NCBI RefSeq assembly: GCF_023740735.1
Contig: NZ_JAMRXH010000004.1
Location: 372,001 to 436,000 of the forward strand
Direction of reading: 5' to 3'
DNA length: 64,000 nucleotides
From: Nocardia sp. CDC159
Lineage (GTDB): Bacteria > Actinomycetota > Actinomycetes > Mycobacteriales > Mycobacteriaceae
Part shown: positions 1 to 7,335 of the stretch, in pieces
How the letters are laid out: every line of letters starts with the position of its first letter
Numbering within the stretch: position 1 is the stretch's first letter
Made by a program: the position numbers and the translations under genes
Notes under the pieces: generated by a model
What the model saw: the letters and a program-made list of their open reading frames with translations, nothing else
Databases searched by the model: none
What the model was told of the DNA's origin: nothing

Positions 1-88
1 CCGGATGCCTGAAAATAACAGTTCCATCTAGTCTCGGTCAATAAGTTGTTCGCATCCGAGTTCCTCGTTGACAGGCGGAACTGCCGCA

Positions 89-114
89 TTCATACTTCCA
101 GCTGGAAGTATGAA
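89..114. promoter_or_regulatory. Perfect 26-bp palindrome, likely repressor operator
   Basis: The core ATACTTCCAGCTGGAAGTAT reads the same on both strands, and the symmetry extends three bases further on each side. It lies beyond the 3' end of the first gene, so it most likely serves a gene beginning left of the window. TetR-family operators often look like this. A terminator is less likely: a hairpin would have only a 4-nt loop and no immediately adjacent T-run, although five T's lie about 9 nt to the right. Confidence 0.5.
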
Positions 115-182
115 ATAGACCGTTTTTAAAGCGTCCGATTCACCGGATTTCTTACGATTGTGTTTCCGAATTGTTTCGCCGC

Positions 183-602
183 TCAATCGGTGTAGGACCA
201 GCCCCGAACGGCATCGACGACTATTCGTACGACCGGTCCCGACGGCGGTGTTCGCCGATACTGCTCGTATTTCGTTGTCAGCCAGTCGATCGCGTTGCGG
301 TGTTCGGTTCCCTCGGTGAAAACCGCTGCCGCACCGTCGAATCGGGCCCACCACAGTCGGGTCCAGTCCTCGTCGTACTCGTCGGCGAGCAGCGAAACCC
401 GTTCGTTCTCGGCGATATTGCGCAGCCGCCGCAGCGCGGTGGTCGTCTTGGGTTTGTGATCCACGGCGATCACCACCACGGGTTCGGTCGGGGCCACGGC
501 GAAGGTGACGGGCACCAGATGCGGCTGTCCGGCCGCGCTCACCGTCGCCAGCCGGGCGACGCGCTGCGCCCGCAGCCTCGCCCAGGACGCCGATCGATCC
601 AT
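183..602 (-). CDS. PPOX-class FMN/F420-dependent oxidoreductase (TIGR03668-like)
   Basis: A 139-residue protein beginning MDRSASWARLRAQRVARLAT, the usual opening of the small split-barrel flavin/F420-binding proteins of actinobacteria. The part resembling 'VSAAGQPHLVPVTFAV' forms the first barrel strands. 'HKPKTTTALRRLRNI' is the Lys/Thr-rich segment typical of cofactor-phosphate contact. 'DEDWTRLWWARFDG' matches the conserved WxxLWWxR block of the TIGR03668 subgroup. The ATG at 602 overlaps the TGA of the upstream gene by one base, so the two are probably cotranscribed. A longer in-frame extension exists but reads across the neighbour and was not used. Cofactor and substrate cannot be told from sequence. 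Confidence 0.8.
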   Translation of the reverse strand: MDRSASWARLRAQRVARLATVSAAGQPHLVPVTFAVAPTEPVVVIAVDHKPKTTTALRRLRNIAENERVSLLADEYDEDWTRLWWARFDGAAAVFTEGTEHRNAIDWLTTKYEQYRRTPPSGPVVRIVVDAVRGWSYTD

Positions 603-895
603 CACGCCTGCACCGCGGCGGACTCCCACTCGTTCGGGTGGCCGTGCACCGAGGGGTCGTAGAGGACGACGAAGCGGGACCGCTGCGGAGCGGTGAGCGG
701 GAACATGCCGATGGACAGCTCCTCGGCGGTGTAGGGCGTATCGCTTTTGATCCGAACCCATTTCGGCGTTCTGCCCTGCTGGTAGCCCCACTTCTGGAAC
801 ACCGCGCACGACGGCTTGGCCGCCATGATCACCGACATCACCGGTAGCGCGTCGAGTTCCTCGACCGACGACACGAACCGTAGGCCCTCACTCAT
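602..895 (-). CDS. Conserved hypothetical protein, 97 residues
   Basis: A small soluble protein beginning MSEGLRFVSSVEELDALPV. It contains the block 'CAVFQKWGYQQGRTPKW' and a C-terminal 'SRFVVLYDP' strand, with no membrane segment or signal peptide. The acidic/aromatic composition is that of a real gene, and the frame is intact. It precedes the PPOX oxidoreductase with a one-base stop/start overlap, so the two likely form an operon. I do not recognise the family and assign no function. Confidence 0.65.
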   Translation of the reverse strand: MSEGLRFVSSVEELDALPVMSVIMAAKPSCAVFQKWGYQQGRTPKWVRIKSDTPYTAEELSIGMFPLTAPQRSRFVVLYDPSVHGHPNEWESAAVQA

Positions 896-959
896 GGATC
901 AAACCTACGACAGTCGGTGACGCGACACATGTTCTTGGGTGCGAACATCCGCCTCGCGC

Positions 960-2150
960 TCAGTGCGGGCGCGGCGTCGTCACGTCGAGCTCGGCCGTCG
1001 GCGCGGGCGCGGGCCGCGGGGGAGCGGGCAGATCCGGGCTGCCGTCGGCGATCACAACGGTGTTGCCGCCCAGGCTTTTCGCCCGGTACATCGCGGAGTC
1101 GGAGTAGCGCAGCAGCAGGCGGTAGGCGTCCTCGGTGTGACGGAACTCCGGACAGGCGACATCGAGGACGGCCAGGCCGACGCTGGCTGTGATGGTAATG
1201 GGCAGGTCGGGCACGGTCTCGATCGCGCGGCGCAGCCGCTCGGCCACCGCGGCCGCCTCGTCGCGCAGGGTGCCGACTATGACGAACTCCTCACCGCCCG
1301 TGCGGGCGATGAGGGTGCCGGGATCGGCGGCCGCGCGCAGCTGCCGGGCCGTGCGGACCAGGACCTCGTCGCCGAACTGATGTCCGAAGGTGTCGTTGAC
1401 GGACTTGAAGCGGTCCAGATCCAGCGTGGCGACGTAGGCCGAGCCCCGCATGCGCCGGTCGATGCGCGACATCAGATACGAATCGAGCCCGCGCCGGTTG
1501 AGCAGCCCGGTCAGCGGATCGGACAGGGCGTTGACCCGCAGCAGCCAGTGGCAGAATTGCACGAAGGGCAGGATCACCCCGACCACGACGACCATCACGA
1601 GCACGATGTCCAGGCCGAGGGCGAGGTCCTGGCGCCAGTTCTGCGCGGGCGGCCGCGCGGGCAACCGGCCGGTGGCGATCAGGGTGGCCAGCGCCACGCT
1701 GGCCAGGACGGACCAGCCGATGTGCAGCGCCAGGATGCGCGGGCCGTGGAACACCGTGACGTATCCGCCCATCGCCATCAGCAGCACGACGCCCAGCACC
1801 CCGATGACCCGGTCGTGCACGAGCAGGTCGTTGACGGCCGTATCGATGTCGAAGATCGCGATCCACACCAGCGATTCGCGCTCGCGCGGCCAGGGCAGGA
1901 ACCACCAGCGCACGGTCCACGCCCCGGCCACGACGGCCTCCACGACTCCCTGGACCATATCCACCGGTCCGCCGATATCGCCCTGGGCGACCGAGGCGAG
2001 CACCGCGATCAGCAGCATGACGATTCCGCCCGCGCCGAGCATGAACTTGAACGGGCCCAGCGCGCCGAAGGAGTCCATCGTCTCGACCAGCCAGCGATAG
2101 TCGACCCGGTCGCGCCACCAGGTTCGAAACATCGATCGACTGTCGGTCAT
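960..2150 (-). CDS. Membrane diguanylate cyclase (GGDEF domain)
   Basis: A 396-residue protein. Residues ~35-205 form about six hydrophobic segments (for example 'FMLGAGGIVMLLIAVLA' and 'IVLVMVVVVGVILPF'), a membrane sensor of unknown ligand. A GGDEF domain follows from 'DPLTGLLNRRG' to about residue 370. The active-site signature is GGEEF, and 'DLDRFKSVNDTFGHQFGD' carries the metal/substrate Asp and Asn. It should make c-di-GMP from two GTP at the inner membrane face. The usual RxxD inhibitory site just upstream of GGEEF is not visible, so product inhibition may be weak. The C-terminus is a Pro/Ala tail. No EAL domain is present. Confidence 0.9.
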   Translation of the reverse strand: MTDSRSMFRTWWRDRVDYRWLVETMDSFGALGPFKFMLGAGGIVMLLIAVLASVAQGDIGGPVDMVQGVVEAVVAGAWTVRWWFLPWPRERESLVWIAIFDIDTAVNDLLVHDRVIGVLGVVLLMAMGGYVTVFHGPRILALHIGWSVLASVALATLIATGRLPARPPAQNWRQDLALGLDIVLVMVVVVGVILPFVQFCHWLLRVNALSDPLTGLLNRRGLDSYLMSRIDRRMRGSAYVATLDLDRFKSVNDTFGHQFGDEVLVRTARQLRAAADPGTLIARTGGEEFVIVGTLRDEAAAVAERLRRAIETVPDLPITITASVGLAVLDVACPEFRHTEDAYRLLLRYSDSAMYRAKSLGGNTVVIADGSPDLPAPPRPAPAPTAELDVTTPRPH

Positions 2151-2276
2151 CGAGTTGCCGCCTCGCGTCGGTTACCGGACTCCAGTGATTGCTGGGGGGT
2201 GGCTCGGATCTTTCGGCCTGGCGTACTGGTCGAGATTATGTTGTACCGCGTGTACCACGCAATGTGAAGTCCGACG

Positions 2277-2678
2277 CTAGGGTCGCAGTTGTTCGACGGC
2301 CTCGCGCTGGATGCGCTCGAACTGCGCGCCCATCGCCTCGGCCAGGGCTGAGGCCGCCGACAGCGGGCGGACCATCACCATCAGGTCGTCGATCTTTCCC
2401 TCATCGTTCACATGCACGAAATCGCAGCCGGTGAGGCGTTTCCCGGCGACCGTCGCCTCGAAGACCAGGGCGGTGTCGCGGCCGTTGGGATCGGCGATCT
2501 CGCGCAGGTAGCGGAAGTCCTCGAACACCCGCATCACCGCGCGCAGGATCGCCGCGGTGATCGCCTTGCCCGGATACGGCTTGAACGCCACCGGGCTGGT
2601 GAATACGACATCGTCGGCCAATAGCTGTTCGATCGCCGCCTCGTCACGAGCCTCGACCGCAGCACGGAACGGATGCAT
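2277..2678 (-). CDS. NTF2-like / SnoaL-type protein
   Basis: A 133-residue alpha+beta protein. It opens MHPFRAAVEARDEAAIEQLL and has the pattern of the cone-shaped NTF2 fold: an N-terminal helix, 'ADDVVFTSPVAF', a central helix and three C-terminal strands ending 'DDLMVMVRPLSAASALAEAM'. Members include polyketide cyclases, limonene epoxide hydrolases and many proteins of unknown substrate. The ATG at 2678 is chosen because it gives the family's usual N-terminus. A TTG at 2696 would add six residues. Confidence 0.75.
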   Translation of the reverse strand: MHPFRAAVEARDEAAIEQLLADDVVFTSPVAFKPYPGKAITAAILRAVMRVFEDFRYLREIADPNGRDTALVFEATVAGKRLTGCDFVHVNDEGKIDDLMVMVRPLSAASALAEAMGAQFERIQREAVEQLRP

Positions 2679-2720
2679 CTCCACCTCGCTATGCAACCAG
2701 TTGAATATGGTGTCGGCATC

Positions 2721-3329
2721 CTATCCGGGGACGTCCCAGAAGGCGAGCTCGTGTCGCATGCCCTCGACGAAGAACCGCTCGGCGCGCGCGGGGTCGGCGT
2801 CGACCTCGTCGAGCATCTGGGCGCAGCGCCGGGTCAGGGCGGCGAAGCCGGGATCGGCGTAGGTGTCGACCCAGCGGCGATAGCGCGGATCGGCGGGCGG
2901 GTGCTGGGCGAGGCGCTGTCCGAGCGTGGAATAGCCCCACATGCAGGGATAGAGCGCGGCCAGCCCGTCGGCATAGTGCGCGGCCGAATCCAGCAGGAAG
3001 GCGGTGTAGGCCGCGCACGGACCGCCCTTGCCGGCGGACTCCAGATCGGCGTCGAATTCGGCGGCCAGGCCGCGGTGCAGCGACAGCTCGTCGTGGAAGG
3101 TGGCGTGCGCGAGATCGACCAGATCGCCCAGATGGGCGGCCGGGGCCTGCCAGGCGAGCCGGGTGAACACCCGCACGTAGTCGAGCAGGAACAGATAGTC
3201 CTGCTCGAGCCAGGACCGGAAGACCGGATCGGGCAGTTCACCACTTGCGATCCCGGCCACGGTCGGATGTTCCAGTTGCCGCTGGACCCATGGGCGGCCG
3301 ATCTCGTGCAGATGCTGCGAAAGACTCAT
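2721..3329 (-). CDS. TenA/THI-4-type thiaminase II family protein
   Basis: A 202-residue all-helical protein starting MSLSQHLHEIGRPWVQRQLE. It shows the TenA pattern: 'FRSWLEQDYLFLLDYVRVF' near the front, a Cys in 'ALYPCMWGYSTLG' in the place usual for the TenA catalytic cysteine, and 'FFVEGMRHELAFWDV' at the C-terminus with the conserved Glu before Phe-Trp. TenA enzymes hydrolyse amino-HMP to HMP-pyrimidine in thiamin salvage. No other thiamin gene is nearby, so the role is inferred from family only. Start is the ATG at 3329. Confidence 0.8.
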   Translation of the reverse strand: MSLSQHLHEIGRPWVQRQLEHPTVAGIASGELPDPVFRSWLEQDYLFLLDYVRVFTRLAWQAPAAHLGDLVDLAHATFHDELSLHRGLAAEFDADLESAGKGGPCAAYTAFLLDSAAHYADGLAALYPCMWGYSTLGQRLAQHPPADPRYRRWVDTYADPGFAALTRRCAQMLDEVDADPARAERFFVEGMRHELAFWDVPG

Positions 3330-3336
3330 ACGACGA

Positions 3337-3561
3337 TCATCGCGGCCTGCGGGCCTGCAGGGTGAATGTGAACGGAACGCGCTCGCGATGCTCGCGCAGC
3401 CGCCATTCGCCGTCCTCACCGCGCACCATGCGGCCGGGCAGCGGGGGCCACGGGGCGCTGTCGTGCTCGACCAGGGCGGTCAGCTCCAGTCCGGCGGCCA
3501 GTACGGCCGAAACGATCTCGCCCAGGCCGTGATTCCACTCGTGGATGACCGACTGTCGCAT
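3337..3561 (-). pseudogene. C-terminal remnant of a class I SAM methyltransferase
   Basis: The 74 residues beginning MRQSVIHEWNHGLGEIVSAV resemble only the tail of a SAM-dependent methyltransferase of about 250 residues (EWNHxLGEIVxALLxAGL, then an acidic/Pro-Trp stretch and 'VPFTFTLQARRP'). The Rossmann core with the glycine-rich SAM loop is absent. The in-frame codon run upstream meets the TAA of the YciI gene, so no full-length gene can be restored. It is probably a deletion remnant, though a short expressed ORF cannot be excluded. Confidence 0.6.
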
Positions 3562-3585
3562 ACGGCGGAACCGAGCCGCACCGGA

Positions 3586-3870
3586 TTATTCCGTGAACGC
3601 GCCCAGCACCGGCTGCCACTCCACGAATCGCACCGCATCGATGAGCCCGTGCTGCGCGAACGGATCCTGCGCCAGCAGCTTCCCCATCGACTCGCCGTCC
3701 TCGGCGCGGAAGACGATCAGCGCGCCCGAGCCGTCCTGATACGGCCCGCTGGTCAGCACGACACCCTGCTCCACCAGGCTCGACAGCCAGCCCCGATGTT
3801 CGGGGCGGTGCTCGGCGCGGCGCGCGGCGGTGGCCTCGGAATAGGTGTAGTGGACGGCGAACAGCGCCAT
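3586..3870 (-). CDS. YciI family protein
   Basis: A 94-residue protein, MALFAVHYTYSEATAARR. It has the YciI ferredoxin-like fold pattern: an N-terminal strand, 'RPEHRGWLSSLVEQG' with the conserved His, 'SGPYQDGSGALIVFRAED', and 'DPFAQHGLIDAVRFVEWQPV' with the family's DPF motif. YciI-like proteins are small and of mostly unknown activity; some are dehydrochlorinases. It precedes the methyltransferase remnant on the same strand. Confidence 0.8.
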   Translation of the reverse strand: MALFAVHYTYSEATAARRAEHRPEHRGWLSSLVEQGVVLTSGPYQDGSGALIVFRAEDGESMGKLLAQDPFAQHGLIDAVRFVEWQPVLGAFTE

Positions 3871-3888
3871 GAACGACTCCCGGAACGA

Positions 3889-4506
3889 CTAGAGGGTCAA
3901 CAGCATTCGAGTATTGCCGAGGGTGTTCGGCTTGACGTAACTGAGGTCCAGGAACTCCGCCACACCGGTGTCGTAGGACCGGCACATCTCGGCGAACACC
4001 TCCGCGGTGACCGGTGTGCCCTCGATCTCCACGAAGCCGTGCCGCCCGAAGAACTCGGTCTCGAAGGTGAGCACGAACAGCCGCCGCAGCTCCAGTTCGC
4101 GGGCGATGGTGATGAGCTGATCCACGATCAGCCGCCCGATACCCCTGCCCTTCACCTCCGGATGCACGGCCACCGTGCGCACCTCGCCCAGATCGGCCCA
4201 CAGCACGTGCAGCGCGCCGCAGCCGACCAGCCGCCCGTCCAGTTCGGCCACCCAGAATTCCTGCACCGATTCATAGAGGGTGACCAGATTCTTCTCCAGC
4301 AGGATCTTGCCCGCGTAGCGGTCGACCAGGTCCTTGATCTGCTGGACGTCCGAGGTCCGGGCACGTCGCACGATCGGGGTGCTCGTCGCGGCGCTCGCGT
4401 CAGGCCCGGAGGCGGCAGCTTGCGTAACCACGGAGGGCCCGTGAGCGTCGCCATCGGGCACGGGCGCGCCGCCGATCGAATCACTGTGTGGTGCCCGTGT
4501 TGTCAT
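3889..4506 (-). CDS. argA: N-acetylglutamate synthase, stand-alone GNAT type
   Basis: A 205-residue acetyltransferase. The first ~45 residues are a Ser/Ala/Pro-rich disordered leader, followed by one GNAT domain. 'VRTVAVHPEVKGRGIGRLIV' is the acetyl-CoA pyrophosphate loop (motif A), and 'FETEFFGRHGFVEIEGTPVT' matches motif B of the ArgA-like group. It should transfer acetyl from acetyl-CoA to glutamate, the first step of arginine synthesis. The identification rests on its likeness to the short ArgA (Rv2747) and on the same position, divergent from pgsA. ATG at 4506; 125 bp separate it from pgsA. Confidence 0.85.
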   Translation of the reverse strand: MTTRAPHSDSIGGAPVPDGDAHGPSVVTQAAASGPDASAATSTPIVRRARTSDVQQIKDLVDRYAGKILLEKNLVTLYESVQEFWVAELDGRLVGCGALHVLWADLGEVRTVAVHPEVKGRGIGRLIVDQLITIARELELRRLFVLTFETEFFGRHGFVEIEGTPVTAEVFAEMCRSYDTGVAEFLDLSYVKPNTLGNTRMLLTL

Positions 4507-4631
4507 GGGGTGCACAGTAGTCGGCTTCGGTACCGATAGTCTGGTGGAGTGCCGCACACCCAGCCCGCCCGATCGCCCGTCCGTGACCGGGCCCGCGGCG
4601 TGGCCGAAACCGTCGTTGAGGCCGTTGGGGG

Positions 4632-5300
4632 GTGCCGGTGAGCGTGCAGAGCGACGATATGGACCGCGCCTGGGTGGAGGCCACGAGAGCGCCGGCGAAT
4701 CTGGTGCCCGCCGCGGCGGCGCGGACGGTGGAGCCCTCGGCCGTACCACTGATGAATATCGCCAACATCCTGACGGTGCTGCGCATCCTGATCGTGCCGC
4801 TGTTCCTGCTGGCGCTGTTCGCTGCGGGCGGCCACGACACCGGCTGGCGGCTCGGCGCGACCGCGCTGTTCGCCGCGGCCGCCATCACCGATCGCATCGA
4901 TGGGCAGTTGGCCCGCAAATACGGCCTGGTCACCGATTTCGGCAAACTCGCCGATCCGATCGCGGACAAGGCGCTGATCGGCGCGGCGCTGATCGGACTG
5001 TCGACACTGGGCGATCTGGCCTGGTGGATCACGCTGGTCATCTGCGCGCGCGAGATCGGGGTGACGCTGCTGCGGCTGGTCGTGGTGCGCCGCGGCGTGA
5101 TTCCGGCCGGGCGGGGTGGCAAGCTCAAGACCCTGGTGCAGTCGCTGGCGATCGGTGTGCTGCTGCTGCCGCTGTCGGGGATGTTCGAGACCGCTGGGCA
5201 TTTGCTCATGTACCTGGCGGTCGCGCTGACCGTGGTCACCGGGCTGGATTACGTCGTGCAGGCGGCCCGATTGTGGTCGGGACCGGTCAAGCGGTCATGA
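4632..5300 (+). CDS. pgsA: CDP-alcohol phosphatidyltransferase, PgsA-like
   Basis: An integral membrane enzyme of 222 residues from the first GTG. A leader of ~35 residues is followed by 'MNIANILTVLRILIVPLFLL' and four to five membrane helices. The signature D-G-x2-A-R-x8-G-x3-D-x3-D is complete in 'DRIDGQLARKYGLVTDFGKL' and the ADPIAD that follows. It should condense CDP-diacylglycerol with glycerol-3-phosphate, the committed step to phosphatidylglycerol. It is the counterpart of mycobacterial pgsA3. GTG at 4638 and ATG at 4659 are alternative starts; a G-run at 4627-4632 fits GTG 4638 best. It overlaps cinA by four bases. Confidence 0.9.
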   Translation: MPVSVQSDDMDRAWVEATRAPANLVPAAAARTVEPSAVPLMNIANILTVLRILIVPLFLLALFAAGGHDTGWRLGATALFAAAAITDRIDGQLARKYGLVTDFGKLADPIADKALIGAALIGLSTLGDLAWWITLVICAREIGVTLLRLVVVRRGVIPAGRGGKLKTLVQSLAIGVLLLPLSGMFETAGHLLMYLAVALTVVTGLDYVVQAARLWSGPVKRS

Positions 5301-5830
5301 CCGATCCGCTGGCCGCGGCCGTTCCCGCGACGGAGCTCGTGGCACTGCTGCGGGCCGGTGGGACCACCGTGGCCACCGCGGAGTCGCTGACCGCGGGTCT
5401 GCTGGCGGCGACCATCGCGGGCGTGCCCGGCGCGAGCACGGTGCTGCGCGGCGGACTGATCGTCTACGCCACCGACCTCAAGCACAGCCTGGCGAGGGTG
5501 AGCGAACACACACTGGCCCTCGACGGGCCGGTCGCGGCGAGTACCGCCGAACAGCTGGCGGTGGGCGCGCGCACGGTCTGCGGGGCCGACCTCGGCGTCG
5601 GCCTGACCGGCGTCGCGGGCCCCGATCCGCAGGACGGACACCCCGTCGGCACCGTCTACCTGGGCCTGGCCGGGCGCGACGGCACCGAGGTGATGCGGTT
5701 GAAACTGGCGGGGGACCGGTGGACGATCAGGTTGGCGGCGGTGCGCGCGGCCGTCACCGAGATGATCCGGAGTCTCGGCGGCAGCCGGGCTCCGGACGCC
5801 GCGGTCGGGAACCAACCAGGCGCCCTGTGA
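5297..5830 (+). CDS. cinA: CinA C-terminal family, nicotinamide-nucleotide amidohydrolase
   Basis: A 177-residue protein consisting of the CinA C-terminal (PncC) domain only. '[19 protein letters not shown]' holds the catalytic Ser of the amidohydrolase, followed by '[16 protein letters not shown]' and '[20 protein letters not shown]'. PncC deamidates nicotinamide mononucleotide to nicotinate mononucleotide in pyridine-nucleotide recycling. The N-terminal molybdopterin-like domain of long CinA proteins is absent, as in many actinobacteria. The ATG overlaps the pgsA stop (ATGA), implying translational coupling. Confidence 0.9.
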   Translation: MTDPLAAAVPATELVALLRAGGTTVATAESLTAGLLAATIAGVPGASTVLRGGLIVYATDLKHSLARVSEHTLALDGPVAASTAEQLAVGARTVCGADLGVGLTGVAGPDPQDGHPVGTVYLGLAGRDGTEVMRLKLAGDRWTIRLAAVRAAVTEMIRSLGGSRAPDAAVGNQPGAL

Positions 5831-5876
5831 CGTTGTCACTGCATACGCTCGGTCCGGAGAACGTGAGGAGAACGAG

Positions 5877-6299
5877 ATGACGCTGCTGCGAGAGGCAATA
5901 GGGGAAAGTCTGCGGCGCGCTCGGGTCGCCCAGAGCCGGACCCTGCGGGAGGTGTCGACCTCGGCCCGGGTGAGCCTGGGCTATCTGTCCGAGGTCGAGC
6001 GCGGCCGCAAGGAGGCCTCCAGCGAGCTGCTGGCCGCCATCTGCCAGGCGCTCGAGGTGCCGCTGTCGCAGGTGCTGATCGATGTCGGTGAGGCCATGGC
6101 CGGTGCCGACGGTCAGACCGCGCGCCGCGAGCCGGTCGCCGCCGACCGGCGGGTCGCGGTTCCGGCCGAGGCCGAGCCCGTGCCCGCCACCGATGCCGCC
6201 CCGGCGACCATGTCGGCGCTCGCCTCCATCGCCGAGGACACCCGGATCGTCATCCCGGCGCCCGGCGCGAAGAGGTTGGTGCTGGTTCAGGCGAAATGA
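5877..6299 (+). CDS. clgR: ClgR, XRE-family regulator of Clp protease and envelope stress
   Basis: A 140-residue protein. Residues ~8-65 form a Cro/CI-type helix-turn-helix ('[20 protein letters not shown]' followed by ERGRKEAS), and the remainder is an Ala/Pro-rich tail ending RLVLVQAK. In mycobacteria the orthologue (Rv2745c) activates clp genes and the adjacent pspA operon. The ATG at 5877 has a good ribosome site in 'GTGAGGAGAACGAG'. The position between cinA and pspA is the same as in Mycobacterium. Confidence 0.9.
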   Translation: MTLLREAIGESLRRARVAQSRTLREVSTSARVSLGYLSEVERGRKEASSELLAAICQALEVPLSQVLIDVGEAMAGADGQTARREPVAADRRVAVPAEAEPVPATDAAPATMSALASIAEDTRIVIPAPGAKRLVLVQAK

Positions 6300-6486
6300 C
6301 CACCGCGGGCAACGCTGTACGACGGAGCGGAAACGGATAGATTCTCTATAAGCGTTGATAGCCGACGGGTTTGCCGTTCGGATCTCGGCGCACAGGATAG
6401 ACAGAGGGACACCGAGGGTGCGTGACGGTCGCGCACTACAGTCGCGTACATGAGCGCGACGCGTCAGATGGAGGCGGGATCAATCG

Positions 6487-7299
6487 ATGGCTAATCCGTT
6501 CGTCAAGGCCTGGAAGTACCTCATGGCCCTCTTCGATTCCAAGATCGAGGAGCACGCGGATCCGAAGGTCCAGATTCAGCAGGCTATCGAGGAAGCCCAG
6601 CGCCAGCATCAGGCCCTCTCGCAGCAGGCCGCGTCGGTCATCGGCAACCAGCGTCAGCTGGAGATGAAGCTGAACCGCCAGCTCGACGAGGTCGAGAAGC
6701 TCAATGCCAATGCGCGCCAGGCGGTCATGCTGGCCGATCAGGCGACCCAGGCGGGCGATACCGAGAAGGCGATCCAGTACACCAACGCCGCCGAGGCCTT
6801 CGCCGCGCAGCTGGTCACCGCCGAGCAGTCCGTCGAGGATCTGAAGGTGCTGCACGATCAGTCGCTGCAGGCCGCCGCCCAGGCCAAGAAGGCCGTCGAG
6901 CAGAACGCGATGCTGTTGCAGCAGAAGGTGGCCGAGCGCACCAAGCTGCTGAGCCAGCTCGAGCAGGCCAAGATGCAGGAGCAGGTGTCGGCCTCGCTGC
7001 AGCAGATGGACTCCACCCTGTCCGCACCCGGCACCACCCCGAGCCTGGACGCGGTGCGCGAGAAGATCGAGCGCCGCTACGCCAACGCCCTCGGCGCCGC
7101 CGAACTCGCGCAGAACACGGTGCAGGGCCGCATGATGGAGGTCCAGCAGGCCAGCATCCAGATGGCCGGGCACAACCGCCTCGAGCAGATCCGCGCCTCC
7201 ATGCGCGGCGACGCCCTGCCCTCGGGCGATGCCCAGCAGGCCATCCCGAACCCGGCCGCGCAGCCCCAGATCAACAAGGGCCAGGCCGCCCAGCAGTAA
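6487..7299 (+). CDS. pspA: PspA/IM30 phage-shock protein (35-kDa antigen)
   Basis: A 270-residue protein, the same length as the mycobacterial 35-kDa antigen Rv2744c. It opens [20 protein letters not shown], the amphipathic helix that binds stressed membrane, followed by a long coiled coil rich in Gln, Ala and Lys (residues ~25-230) and a short Gln-rich tail. PspA oligomers coat and stabilise the inner face of the plasma membrane. The ATG is preceded by 'GGAGGCGGGATCAATCG'. The 187 bp after clgR may hold its promoter, but I could not place one with confidence. Confidence 0.93.
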   Translation: MANPFVKAWKYLMALFDSKIEEHADPKVQIQQAIEEAQRQHQALSQQAASVIGNQRQLEMKLNRQLDEVEKLNANARQAVMLADQATQAGDTEKAIQYTNAAEAFAAQLVTAEQSVEDLKVLHDQSLQAAAQAKKAVEQNAMLLQQKVAERTKLLSQLEQAKMQEQVSASLQQMDSTLSAPGTTPSLDAVREKIERRYANALGAAELAQNTVQGRMMEVQQASIQMAGHNRLEQIRASMRGDALPSGDAQQAIPNPAAQPQINKGQAAQQ

Positions 7300-7335
7300 C
7301 GCTCGACCGCAGGACCGCTCTCGAAAGGCCTTGGT

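Noticed and set aside
6300..6486. SigE-like promoter (GGAAAC with CGTT) and ClgR-type repeats before pspA
   Set aside because: Spacing between the -35-like and -10-like elements is too long (about 18-19 bases) and the GTGCG/CGCAC repeat is weak, so no site is claimed.
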